64,000 nt of DNA from Cynocephalus volans (Eukaryota > Chordata > Mammalia > Dermoptera > Cynocephalidae), in the NCBI RefSeq assembly GCF_027409185.1, contig NC_084474.1, positions 5,015,382 to 5,079,381 of the forward strand. Reading direction: 5' to 3'. Below, one piece after another: positions 1-11,969 of the stretch. How positions within the stretch are numbered: the first letter of the stretch is position 1; the number at the start of each line of letters is the position of its first letter. The position numbers and the translations under genes are program-made. The notes beneath the pieces are model-generated. The model saw only the letters and a program-made list of their open reading frames with translations. It was not told the DNA's origin and did no database searches.

Positions 1-217
1 GGGAGAGAGAGGATGTGCCAGGGTCTTTTTAAGCAATAAGCTCTCATGGGAACTAATAGAGCGAGAACTCACTCATTAATCCCCCCTCCCCGAGAGAGAG
101 CATTAATCCATTCATGAGGGATCCACCCCCATGACTCAATCACTTTCCAACACTGCCACATTGGGGATCAAATTTCCACATGAGTTTTGGCGGGGACAAC
201 ACATCCAAACTCCATCA
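1..217 (-). mobile_element. MaLR (MST/THE1-like) LTR, 3' LTR of an antisense element, cut by window edge
   Basis: Read on the minus strand it starts near 217 with GAGTTTGGATGTG and runs through the typical MaLR LTR phrases (ACTCATGTGGAAATTTGATC, GGCAGTGTTGG, GATTAATGCTCTC). It joins the internal region at 218-2010. Confidence 0.8.
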
Positions 218-2010
218 TTCCACCCCTGGTCCCCCAAAACTCATGTTCCTCTCACATAGAAAATTCAATCATTCCATCCCAACAGTCCCAAGAGTCTTAG
301 ATTGTTCTAGCACCAACTTAAAAGTCCAAAGTCCAAAGTCTCCTCTGAGACCAAAAGCAAAAGTCCTTCCAGCTGTGAACCTGCAAAACCCAAAACCAAA
401 TTTATCTACTGCCAAGATACAATGGTGGGACAGACATTGGGTACATGTTCCCATTCCAAAAGGGAGGAATAGGCCAAAAGAAAGGAAAAACAGGCCCCAA
501 ACAAGTCCGAAACCCAGCAGAGCAAACATTATGTCTTAAACCTCCAAAATAATCTTCTTTGACTCCAAGTCCTGCATCCTGGGCACAATTGGGCATCTGG
601 GCCCCCAAAGCATCTGGCAGCCTTTTTCCCACAGCTCTGCCAGGCACAGCCCAGTGGGCCACACTGGTGCCTGTGGCTTTTCCAGGCCTGCATTGCACGT
701 TACCAGTGGCCCCGAAGTTCTGGGGTTCTGGCGAGAGCCCTGCTTCATTGGCTCTACTAGACATTTCTCTGGTGGGGGGCTCTCTTTGGAGGCTCTGGCC
801 CCACTTTCCTGCTTGGCATTGATCTAGTAGATGTCCTCTGCAATGGCTCCGCCCCTGCAGCAGGTCTCTGCCTGGGGGCCCCCAGGCTTTTCCATACATC
901 ATCTGGAATCTGGGTGGAGGCTGCCACGCCTCCACTGCTCTCACATTCTGCTGACCTGCAGACTTAACACAACGTGGACGCCAGCAAGGTTTTGGGCCTC
1001 TATTCTCCATGGCTGCTGCATGAACCACACTTCGGGCCACTCCAGCCGGAGCAGCTGGGATGCGGGGAGCAGGTTCCCGAGGGCAGCTGTGCACCAGGTC
1101 TGTCCTCCAGGATAACTCAGTCCTTCTAGGCCTCAGGGTCTGTGATGGGTGGGGCACCCTTCCAGACTTCTGAAATGCCTGTAGGGCTTTCCTCTCATTT
1201 TCTCTGCTATTAGCATCTGGCTGCCTCACTGCCAAGATAATGTGGTTTTTTTTGTTTTTGTTTTTGTCTTTTTGTGACCGGTAAGGGGATTGCAGCCGTT
1301 GGCGTGGTGTTGCTCGTACCGTGCTCAGCCAGTGAGCGCACCGGCCATTCCTCTATAGGATCCAAACCCGCAGCGGGAGCGCCGCTGCGCTCCCAAGCAC
1401 TGCACTCTCCTGAGTGCGCCACGGGGCCGGCCCCAAGATAATGTTTTTAGCAACCAGTTTATCTGCTTCACCCTTGCATTGTTCTTCAGCTCTCTGCTTC
1501 TTTACCGCATGGCCAGGCTGCAAAGTTTCCAAACTTTACACGCTGATTCCCTTTTAAATTGTGGCTTTACATCATGATTTTGCTGCCATAACTCAGAGTA
1601 GGCTCTTAAAAGCAACCATGCAGCTTCCTTAATGCTTTGCTGCTTAGAAATTTCTTTGGCCAAATGCTCTGGTTCACAATTCTTAAGTTCCAACTTCCAC
1701 AAAGTCCAAGGGCATGGACACAATGCAGCCAGGTTCCTTGCTATGGTGTAGCAAGGGTGATCTTTTGTCCAGTTCCCAATAAGTTCCTCATTTCTATCTG
1801 AGACCTCATCATCTGTATGGCCTTTACTGTCCAAGTTTCTATCAGCATTCCGCTCGCCACCACTTAAGTCTCTAAGACATTCCAAACTTTCCCTCGTCTT
1901 TTTCTCTTCTTCTAAGTCTTCCCAACTCCTACAACCTTTGCCTTTTACCCAGTTCCAAAGCTGCATCCACATTTTCAGGTATCTGTTTAGCAACACCCTA
2001 CTCTTGTTAC
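218..2010 (-). mobile_element. MaLR internal region (MST/THE1-int-like), antisense, interrupted by a SINE
   Basis: The sequence follows the mammalian MST/THE1 internal region as I remember it: on the minus strand it starts with a GGTGTTGCTA... / ACCTGAAAATGTGG phrase near 1985 and ends near the 3' LTR. It is non-coding; the 277-codon open frame at 402-1235 crosses it without any retroviral motif. A SINE splits it at 1244-1432. Confidence 0.75.
1244..1432 (-). mobile_element. tRNA-Ile-derived SINE (CYN-like), dimeric with GC hairpin
   Basis: A T-rich tail at the left, then two tRNA-Ile-like units on the minus strand, ending GGGGCCGGCCCC. Target-site duplication CCAAGATAATGT at 1232-1243 and 1433-1444 is perfect, showing insertion into the MaLR internal region. 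Confidence 0.88.
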
Positions 2011-2090
2011 TTTCCAACACTGCCACATTAGGGATCAAATTTCCACATGAGTTTTGGCAGGGACAACACATCCAAACTCCATCCCTGATA
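2011..2090 (-). mobile_element. Truncated 5' LTR of the MaLR element
   Basis: About 75 bp repeat the start of the LTR at 140-217 (GCAGTGTTGGAAAG, GATCCCTAATGTGG), then jump directly to internal sequence. Most of the 5' LTR body has therefore been deleted. Confidence 0.7.
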
Positions 2091-3320
2091 TTGTACAGTA
2101 TATCATTTTCATCCTTTTACTTTCAACCTATTTTTATTTTAAATCTAAAGTGTGTCTCCTGTAGACAACATATAGTTGGAATTTGTTTGTCTTAACCAGT
2201 CTGACAATCTCAGCCTTTTGATTAGATTGTTTGATAAATTCACATTGAATACTATTATTGATGTAGTTGGATTTATATCTCCCATTTTGCTTTTTGCTTT
2301 CTATATCTCATGTCTTATTTCTCTATTTCTCCTTCACCAATTTCTTTTATATTAAGTGGACATTTCTATTTTAGATATTAATGCTTTTAATGATTTGCTT
2401 TACTACACTTTGTACTTTTTTCTAACAGTTTGCTATAGGGCTTATCATATATATGTTAACATAATTTACTTCAACTTACCAGTGAGATATAGAAGCATTA
2501 CTTCTTACATAGCTCTATTACCTCTTTTCTCCTTTTGTGCTATTTTTACTATATTTGTTACATCTATATATATTACAAAATACATTGTTATAGTTATTAC
2601 TGTGTATAATTTTATGTCTTCTAAAGAAGCTCAGATAAGAATGGAGAGCAAGTATATATGCACAGGTTTTTTTTTTAATTAACCTTTTATTTACTATTTC
2701 TGTTTCTGTACTTTTCTTCCTATGGATTCAATCCGGTGTTATTTCCTTACAGCTTGCGTCCCATCCACTCATTATTGTCAAATATATTTCTCTATGTTAT
2801 AGGCCCAACAAAAGAACTTTATGTATAGTCTTATGCAATTGCTTTTTAAATCAGGTAAGACAAAAACTGCAGTTATACTGTCTTTTATAATAACTTACAT
2901 AATTATCTTTACTGGCAATCTTTGCTTTTTTGGAATTGAATTGATGTTAGGTGTCACTTGCTTTCAGCCTGAAGAGTTTCCTCTAGTATTGATTCAAGGT
3001 TGGTTGGCTAGCAATGGATTCTTAATTTTTTTTTTAAGAATGTTTTTACTTTATCTTCATTTTTGTAGAGCAGTCTATTTCTCCTTTCAATTCTATCAGT
3101 TTTTACTACACATATTTTGATGGTCTGTTATTAGCTGCATAAACGTTAATGATTGCTGTGTCTTTTTGCTGTATTGAATGTTTTATTAATATTTAATGTA
3201 CTTTGTCTCTTGTAACATTTTTGATTTAAAATTTATTTTGCCTAATGTTAATATAGACACTCCAACTCATTTTGGTTACTACTTGCATGGGATATATATT
3301 TGTATTCTTTCACTTTAACC
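2091..3320 (-). mobile_element. Old L1 fragment, antisense (ORF1-ORF2 spacer and ORF2 start region)
   Basis: AT-rich DNA whose minus strand reads like the L1M spacer and ORF2 endonuclease start (for example the equivalent of AAAAGGCTGAGATTGTCAGA near 2210). It is degraded, with stops in all frames. It partly duplicates the region at 3580-3900, so at least two L1 copies are joined here. Confidence 0.65.
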
Positions 3321-3334
3321 TATTGTGCCTTTTT

Positions 3335-3580
3335 AAAAAATATTTATTTATTTATTTATTTTATTGTTATGAATATTCATGAGATACAAAGTTGATTGAC
3401 ACCCCTTGTGCCCATGATGTCAGGGCCAGATTCATACTGGCTGTATACCCATTACCACAAATTGTATTTGTACCCCATGTCCCCCACCCAATTATCCCCA
3501 ACCTCCCTCTCCCCCCTTCCCCCCACTCCACTTTGTAGCCCAAGGAATGTTCCCTCCCTCTGCACGTCCATCTCTTGTGC
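3335..3580 (-). mobile_element. 5'-truncated L1 3' end inserted in older L1
   Basis: A T/A-rich tail (TTTATTTATT) at the left and a G-rich 3' UTR on the minus strand. It is flanked by TTGTGCCTTTT-like target duplications near 3324-3334 and 3576-3586. Confidence 0.65.
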
Positions 3581-3919
3581 CTTTTGGTCTAAAGCGATTC
3601 TCTTATAGATAGCATATAGTTGGATCTTTTAAAAATACATTCTTTCAATCATTGTCTTTTGATTAGAGAGTTTAATCCACTTACATTTAAAATAATTACT
3701 GGTAAGGAGGGACTTGACTTCTTTCATTTTGTTATTTGTCTTTTATATGCCTTATAGCTGTTTTGTCCCCCATTTCCTGCATTAATTTTGAGTTTAGTTG
3801 ATTTTTTTTATAGTGAAATATTTTAACTCTCTTCTCATTTCCTCTTGTGTATAATTCTATAATTTTTTTGTGTGGTTATCATGGGGATTATGTTTAACAT
3901 CCTAAGGTTATAGCATTCT

Positions 3920-4130
3920 AATTTTTTTAATTAATTTTATTTTTTTTCAGGATAATTAGTATATTCAACATCATACAATGTAATCATTTTTGTGGCCCTT
4001 TAACCATTTCTTTCTAATACCACTCCCCATTTCCCAGCTCTAGCAGCCTCAGTTCTGTTCTCTCTTTTTGAAAGTTTAATGGGTTATTGTGATTGTTGTA
4101 TCTTTCTTTCTTTTTTATTTTATTTGTTTA
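3920..4130 (-). mobile_element. Second short L1 3'-end insertion
   Basis: Minus-strand 3' UTR phrase near a poly(A) (ACAATGTAATC / GATACAACAATCAC) that interrupts the old L1 ORF1 region. The borders are approximate. Confidence 0.5.
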
Positions 4131-4744
4131 TTTTTTGGAAGATAGTTTTGCTACATATAAGATTCCTGGTTAACAAGTTTTTCCTTCAAACTTTAAATAT
4201 GTCATCCCAGTGCCTTCTGGCATCCATTTTTTTCTAATGAGAAGTCAGCTGTTAATCCCATTGGAGTTCCCTTGAATACAACCAGTCATTTTTCTTTTGC
4301 TGCTTTAAATTTTTTTTCTGTCTTTATTTATTAGCATTTTTAACTCTACGTTTGAGTGTGGATCTCCTTGCATTTGTCCTACTTGGTGTTCTTGGAGCTT
4401 CTTAAGTGTTTTTTGTGTTTTTCATTAAATTTTGGAAGATTCTGTTGTTATTTCTTCAAATATTTTTTTCTGCCTCTCTGTCTCCGCTGCCCCTATTCTG
4501 GTACTCCCATTATACATATTTGGTGTGTTTAATGATTTTCCACATTTTTCTGAAGCTCTGTTCATTTTTCTTCATTCTTTCTTTTTTATCTCTGTTCTTT
4601 AGACAGCACGATCTCTACCTTCAAGTTTGCTGATTTTTCTTCTGCCAGTTCAACTGTTGCCAGCTCAACTACTGCTGATCTTCTGTAGTGAATTTTTCAT
4701 TCTGGTTATTGTACAACTCCAGAATTTCCATTTGGTTCTTTTCT

Positions 4745-4929
4745 TTTTTCTTTTTTTTTTTTTTAAAGTTTATTTATTTATTTATTTTATTTATTTATTT
4801 TTGTCTTTTTCGTGACCGGCACTCAGCCAGTGAGTGCACCGGCCATTCCTATATAGGATCCGAACCCGCGGCGGGAGCATCGCCGCGCTCCCAGCGCCGC
4901 ACTCTCCCGAGTGCGCCACGGGCTCGGCC
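4745..4929 (-). mobile_element. tRNA-Ile-derived SINE, GC-hairpin subfamily
   Basis: An oligo-T/TTTA tail, then minus-strand SINE ending in GGGCCGAGCCCG. The target duplication CCATTTGGTTCTTTTCT is perfect at 4728-4744 and 4930-4946. Confidence 0.9.
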
Positions 4930-5241
4930 CCATTTGGTTCTTTTCTGTTGGTATCTCTTTAATGACATTTTTCTTTTTGATGACATGTTATCATACCTTT
5001 CTTTACTTCTTTAAGAATGGTTTCCAGCGGTTATTTGAACATATTTACAATGGCTTCTTTGAAGTCTGTCTGTTATGTCTGTCATCCAGACCCTTTCACA
5101 AACCATTTCCCTTGCCTGCTTTCCCCCTATGTGTGAGTTTCATTGTCCTGTTTCTTTGTATGTCTCATAACTTTTTGTTGAAAACTGGACATTTTAGATT
5201 CTATATTCTAGGTCCTCTAGACACTGATTCCAGCCAACCAC

Positions 5242-5661
5242 TGATATAGTTTGGATATGATTGTCTCCCCCAAAGCTCATGTTGAAATCTGATCCCCAAT
5301 GTGGCAGTGTTGGGAGGTAGAGCTCAGTGGGAGATGTTTGTGTCATGAGGTTGGATCCCTCCTGAATAAATTAATGCTCTCCCTGGGGAGGAGCAAGAGT
5401 GCGTTCTTGCTCTATTAGTTCCCTTGAGAGCCGGTTGTTAGAAGGAGCCTGGTACTTCTCCTCCCCTCCTTTCTCTTGCTTTTCTCTCACCATGTGATCT
5501 CCCTGAACATGTCAGTTGCCCTTTTGCCTTTTGCCATTAGTGGAAGCAGTCTGAGGCCTGTATCAGATGCAGCTGCCCCAGAATCCAAACAAACCTCTTT
5601 TCTTTATAAACTACCCAGTGTTAGGTATCCTGTTATAGCAACACGAAAATGGACTAATGCA
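5242..5661 (+). mobile_element. Solo MaLR LTR (MST/MLT1-like)
   Basis: Begins TGATATAGTTTGGATATGA and ends ATGGACTAATGCA, with the classic MaLR LTR body. No internal region is attached. It is inserted in the old L1. Confidence 0.85.
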
Positions 5662-6925
5662 CTCACCTACCCCAGCTCCCTTCGGCTTGTTGCCATTGTT
5701 TGCTCCTTTATTTAACTGGTTGGCTGGACTAACTTAGTGAAATTTATATACCCTTCAGTGTGAAGTCTGTGATTTCACTTCTTGGAGGATATACCTTGTA
5801 CATGTGTATAGTCACCTGGGATGACAATGGTTTTTGCAGTACTGTCTTTGGCTGCCTGTTTTACTGATCTGTTAGCCCATCTGCCTTTGTTGATATCATG
5901 CTTAGCTGTTAGGCTCCAATTGCCAGTTGGTTGCTCTATTGTTTTTGATAATGCCCTGGGGTATAAGTTGCTCTACAGTCTGATCCAATTAAATGTGGGC
6001 CCCATTGCAGGGGTAGTTTTTGAGGTTAGTTCTGACCCCAGAAGGGCTCTTCTTAGCTGTCACTCTTTCTGGTTCTCTTTGGAAAATTAGCTAGCCTACA
6101 ATTTACCTGTTGCTGAAAGCTACCAGCTTTCTCTTAATTGCTTACCACCAAATTCTCCATTGTTTTTGAGAATATCCCTAGGCTTGCACTTCCCCACACT
6201 GTTCCATACAAAATCAGCTCCTTTGGGGAGACCTTAAAGCTCTCTTTTCTTATAACCTGTGTCTCTTCTGGAAAAGTATGAGCCACTGCTCTGGAGCTAG
6301 GGGTGAGAACAGTGGCCTGCTCCTCTGAAAGTGACATGCCTGCTTTATGAGCAGGGCTCAGTTGGGATGGTAGCCTCTGGTCTTCTTGGCTTGCCTCTCC
6401 TGGCATGGAACCTCCACCTGCATCAGGTAGGGAGAGGGCAATCAGGGGCCCATTGTCTGTGGCCTGCCACACCTAGGATAGAGCCTCCACCTTGAGTGGG
6501 ATCTGGGTGGAGGGAGTTCCGGACTTCTTGGCTAGACCCTCTGGAATTTGGACTCTGCAACACAAAGCTAGAGAAGCATGAGAAATACTGGCAGCCTGCC
6601 CCTCCTTGATTGAAATTGGGGATAGACGGAGCACTATCTTCGATCATGCTCACTCAGAGTGAAGCTTTTGTAGCACTGGGCTAGGACAGGGGTGGGAGAG
6701 AAGCGGTTGGGGAGAAAATAGGTTGTGGCATAAATGCCATAGATTCTTAATGTTCTTAAGGAGATGTAGTAGGCTTTCCTGAATGTTTCTTCATTTGCTA
6801 TATGTATTTAGGACAATTTGCAGAGATTTTAAATGGTCTTAAAAAATTTTTTTTCACCAGTATTTTGGGGAGCAGCAGGTCAGTGGAGCTCCTTATGCAG
6901 CCATTCTGGAAGTCATTTTTCTGTT

Positions 6926-7937
6926 CAATTATTGTTGGTATTCTATGGCTTACCCCACCAAATACAGTTTAAAACAATGTGGTTTACTCATATCCCTTAG
7001 GATTTTTAAAAATGAAATTTTGATAATCTCAAGACACAAAATACTATGAATTTAGAAAAGAATGAATAATAATGCTCAATAGATTTTTAGTTTAAAAAAA
7101 TATTTATCATTCTGAAAAAAAAAAACAGTAGAATAAAGCCATATCTGAGGTAAAAAGATATCAAGGTAAAAAAAGATATGAAGACATGGAATTATAAGAG
7201 AACATTACCTTGAACAAACTTTTCTATTATTTTAAGTATAATAGTTATACTGATTTTTTGCATATCTCTGTTTACTCTGTTACTTTTCTTTCATGGAACT
7301 GATTGTATTTTAACACACAGGACTATATATAAAATCATAATGCCTAGAAATATGTTGCCATCAGTCAAGAGCAATGTTCTTTACTTGCTGATCATCCAAT
7401 TTACATGGTCCCTGATACCAGGAAGAGTAATAACCAAGGAAGCAAATTTGTTCTCTTTTCCTTTAAATGCTATTTAGTGATAATACCAAGATCCAGGGTT
7501 TGATCCTTGTACTGACCAAAAACAAAACAAAACAAAACAAAACAAAACTATTCAGCGTGGACTATCTTTTTAAAACTCCAGGACACAATAGGGTTTTCTT
7601 TTTATAAATCAAATGGATTTTTATATTTGTTACATTGCTACTACTGACTTTATAAAAGCCATAGGTGTTGCATGAATGTGTAATTTTTTAATAAAGAAAG
7701 ATGATCGGGGAATATTAATTTAAGGTAAAAAAAAAAAACTATATCATGTGAAATTTTTATTTGCTTTCACCACTATTGTTATACTTCTAAAAAAGGATCA
7801 CACAAATTATAGTTTTAAAAAAATCCCCTCATGTACTCAGATTTCCCAGTACAAAGTTTCACTAATAAATGTTCTTTCAGCAAAAATAAGTTATTTTTAG
7901 TACACATAACATTTAAATTATTTTTCAAAAATTAAAA
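6926..7937. other. AT-rich intergenic DNA, no gene seen
   Basis: No open frame of note. It contains one decayed tRNA-Ile SINE fragment near 7472-7547, with an (AAAAC)n tail. Confidence 0.6.
7472..7547 (+). mobile_element. Fragment of tRNA-Ile SINE monomer
   Basis: Contains the GATAATACCAAGATCCAGGG phrase and box-B-like GGTTTGATCC, followed by repeated AAAAC. The 5' part is lost. Confidence 0.6.
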
Positions 7938-9005
7938 CATCATAGTTATCATTGTAGAAGTCTTTCACCTCCTTAGTTAAGTTTACTCCCGGGTATTTAA
8001 TTTTTTTGGTAGTTATTGTGAATGAGATCACTTTCTTGATTTCTTATTCAGCTATTTCTTTATTGGTGTATAGGAAGGCTACTGATTCTTGTATGTTGAT
8101 TTTGCATACTGCTAACTTTACTGAATTTATTTATTAGTTCTAATAATTTTTTGGTGGAGCCTTTAGGGTTTTCTATGTATATGATTATGTCCTCTGCAAA
8201 TAGGGATAGTTTGACTTCTTCCTTTCCAATGTGGATGCCCTTTATTGCTTTCTCTTGCCTTATTGCACTGGCTTATAACTTCCAGTACTCTGTTGAAGAA
8301 GAGTGCAGAAAGTGGGCATCTTATGGAACCTTATCTTGTTGCAGATCTTAGAGGAAAAGCCTCCCATTTTTGTCCATTCAGTATGATATTAGCTGTGGGT
8401 TTGTCACATATGGCCTTTATTGTGTTGAGGTATATATTCCTTCTATACTAATTTGTTGAGCACTTTGTCATTTTGTTGATGTGATGTATCATGTTTGTTG
8501 ATTTGCATATGTTGAACCATCCTTGCATCACTGGGGTGAATCCCACCTGATCATGGTGAACGATCTTTTTAATGTGCTGTTGGATTCTGTTTGCTAGTAT
8601 TTTATTGAGGTCTCACACCTGTGTTCATTAGGGATATAGGTCTGCAGTTTTCTTTTTTCTGTTGTGTCTTTTTCCAGTTTTAGTGTGAGGTTAATGTTGG
8701 CCTTATAGAATGAGTTTGGAAGTATTCCTTCCTCTTCAATTTTTTGGAAGAGTTTGAGAACTCATATTAGTTCTTGTTTAAATGTTTGGTAGAATGTAGC
8801 AGTGAAGCCATTTGGTCCTGGGGTTTCCTTTGTTGGGAGATTTTTTTATTACTGCTTCAATATCGTTACTTATTATTGGTTTGTTTAGGTTTTCTAGTTC
8901 TTCATACTTTGACCTTGGTGAACTGTATGCATGCAGGAATTTATCTGTTTCGTCTAGGTTTTCCAGTTTGTTTGCATATAGTTGTTTGTAGTAGTCTCTC
9001 ATGAA
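7938..9005 (-). mobile_element. L1 ORF2 segment, inverted 5' part of a twin-primed insertion
   Basis: The minus strand reads L1 reverse-transcriptase sequence from the YYKQLYANKLEN-like region (near 8980) on through the RT domain. It abuts a plus-strand L1 at 9006 whose ORF2 sequence starts just where this one ends. Frames are broken by stops. Confidence 0.8.
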
Positions 9006-10675
9006 ACTATAAAACATTGGTGAAAAAAATTGAAGAGGACACAAATAAATGGAAAGATATACCATGTTTTGGGGTTGGAAGAATTAACATCATCAAAATG
9101 TCCATATTTCCAAAAGCAATCTACACATTAAATGTAAATCCCTATCAAAATACCAATGACATTCTTTACAGAAATAGAAAAAAAAAAAAAACAATCTTAA
9201 AATTTGTTTGGAACCACAAAAGACCCCATATAGTGAAAGCAGTCTTGAACAAAAAAGAACAAAGTGGAAGTCATCACACTTTCTTACTTTGAAATAGACT
9301 GTAAAGCGATAGTAACCAAAACAGCATGAAACAAACAGATAGACCAATAGAACAGCATAGAGAGCTCAGGAACAAACCCAAGCACTTACAGCCAACTGAT
9401 TTTTGACAAATATGCCAAGAATATTTGGGGGAAAGGACAACCTCTTCAATAAATGGTGCTGGGAAAACTGGATATCCACATGCAGAAGATTGAAACTAGA
9501 CCCTTATCTCTCACCATACACAAAAATCAATTCAAAATGAATTAAAGACCTAAATTTAAGACCTGAAACTATGAAACTATTAGAAGAAAACACGGGGAAA
9601 TGTTACATGAAATGATAATGGGCAGGACTTTTTTGAATGAGACCATAAAGGCACAGATAACTAAAGCAAAAATACACAAACAGGACTATATCAAACTGAA
9701 AAACTTCTGCACAGCAAGGGACACTATCAACAAAGTGAAGAGACAGCCTACAGAATGGGAGAAAGAGCTTGCAAACTACGCAACAAACAAGGGGCTAATA
9801 TCCAGAGTATATAAGGAACTCAAACAACTCAACAGCAAAAAAATAACCCAATTAAAAAATGGGCAAATGACCTGAACAGACAAATGGCCAACAAGCACAT
9901 GAAAAAAATGCTCAAAATCACTAGTCATCAGGGAAATGCAAATTAAAACCCACAATGAGGTATCACCTCATTCTAGTTAGAATGGCTGTTACCAACAAGA
10001 TAGAAAATAACAAATGCTGACAAGGATGCAGAGAAAAGGGAACCCTCCTACATTGTTGATGAGAATGTAAATTGGAACAGCCATTGTGGAAAACAGTATG
10101 GAGATTCCTCAGAGAACTAGAAATAGATCCATCTTATAACCCAGGTATACCACTACTGGGTATATACCCAGAGGAAATGAAATCAATATATCAAAAAGAC
10201 ACCTGTACTCCCATGGTCATCTTGGCACTATTCACAATAGCCAAGAGATGGACTCAACCTAAATGCCCATGAATGGATGAATGGATTAAAAAACTATGGT
10301 ATATATACTCAATGAAATACTATTCAGCTATAAAAAGAAATGATATCCTATCATTTGCAGCAACATGGATGGAAATGGAAACCATCATGTTAAGTGAAGT
10401 CAGACACAGAAAGACAAATACCACATAATCTCAATCATATGAGGAATCCTAAAAAAAAAAAAAAGTGGTTCTCATAGAAGTAGTAGAACTAGAGCGTATA
10501 ATAATGGTTACCAGAGGCTCGGGAGAGGGGGATAGGGGAAGGTTAACTGTTGAACCAACGGGTACAAAACTATGTTATCCACTCTAAGTGAATCATTGTG
10601 CAATATATGCATGTATTGAAACAATGCACTGTGCCCCCAAAATACGTACAAATGTTAAAAAATAAAAATTCTTGA
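9006..10675 (+). mobile_element. L1 3' part (ORF2 C-terminal half and 3' UTR) of the same insertion
   Basis: The plus strand reads ORF2 from the EDTNKWKDIPC region to the C-terminus, then a 3' UTR and an A-rich end near 10660 (AAAAAATAAAAATTC). It is degraded by stops and frameshifts. Confidence 0.8.
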
Positions 10676-11969
10676 AAAAATGTGAAACTTCAGTTTGGAA
10701 TGTTATAGTTCAAACTAAGCAGCAGTTCAAAATGTAGTTTGTATTTGCTTTATAAAGAAGTATAAAAAGAGTAGCAACTGATTATACTCTTATCTGGAAA
10801 CCCATTTTAAAGAACCTAAGCTGAATAACTGCTTAAATGTAAGTGGTAAACAGAGAATGGATAACCACCTATGAAAAACGCCATAGAAGGATATTTTGCA
10901 GGGTTTGGAGGTTAGACTAGTGTTCAACAATTTCTAAATCCCCTCGTATTCCAAAATTCTATAATTGTATGGTTCTCCTAGCAGTTCTATTATTAAGAAA
11001 CAATTATTTCTTGCCAGGACAGCCAGATTATGTCACACATAAATGGAAATTTTAGTATCTTACTACATATGCTTAAAATAAATTTCAACTTCTTCCCATT
11101 TATTCCAGATCAAAACCTTGTCCCTGTTTCAGACTGAGTTTCACCATGCTTGAGAAGGACCTACTTTAAGCTTAAATGTTCTATTTTTTTGACACTGTTA
11201 TAAACAATAGATTAAATAAATTTTTAAAATATTCAATAAATGTTACATCTCAAATTCAGAAATAAGCACCTGCATCTCAAACTGTGATAAATTATTTAAA
11301 TGCAAGCAGTTGGTATATATGCTGCTTGCTCAGTACTCTCCAAATGGGGATTTATATCTGTTATGAAAAGAAAGTAGCTTCAGGTTAAATAATAATGCTA
11401 AGATGCTATGTAATTATGATATTTATAATCTAAACTGAATTCTTGGTTCTGAGGACATGCACACACAGCAATTGCTCTTTATGTAGAAGACAATTTAGGT
11501 TGAAGATATATACTTTGCAAAATATTTACCCACATATCCTCCAGGAATTGCTTGAAAAACATAAAAAACATAAACGAACTACTTGAAGACTTTGTATCTT
11601 CTAAAAACAGTTATGAGTTCCATGAATAACCAGTAAAATTACTGTGATTCATTAGAGTTAGTTCTAAATGATGCAATCAGACTATGGAAGTTTAAGTAAT
11701 CTTCTAGTCATTTTTACTATTTTTGAGATACTGGCTCATAAAATATCAAATCTCTATGAATCAAAGTGCTACCCACTGGCAGCATGGCAGTGAATTACAA
11801 TGAAAACAGGTCTACAAAAGACACTTTGAACATCACTGTTTCACATCTTTAATGCTGTCTTAAAAGGTCTATTACTCTTCAACTATCTCAGTGTACTTAG
11901 AAATATAAAAGTAATAATTATAGTAGAAACAGTTATTCTAAATCTAAATAGATAACTCCTATAGTGATA
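10676..11969. other. Low-repeat intergenic DNA downstream of THAP1
   Basis: AT-rich, with no recognised repeat and no coding signal. It may include the distal THAP1 3' UTR if the polyadenylation site is farther than the candidate at 11970. Confidence 0.5.

Larger units (their letters stand above)
3581..6925 (-). mobile_element. Old L1 (L1M-like) 5' half, antisense: 5' UTR, ORF1 and ORF2 start
   Basis: On the minus strand, a likely 5' end near 6925 (CCAGAATGGCTGCATAAGGA) leads through a degraded 5' UTR and ORF1 (homologue near 4000-5100) into the ORF2 start near 3660. It is interrupted by a MaLR LTR (5242-5661), a SINE (4745-4929) and an L1 3' end (3920-4130). It is non-functional. Confidence 0.65.

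Noticed and set aside
402-1235. 277-codon open frame on the minus strand
   Set aside because: Lies wholly in the MaLR internal region (non-coding in this family); no protein motif, and its GC-rich composition explains the lack of stops.
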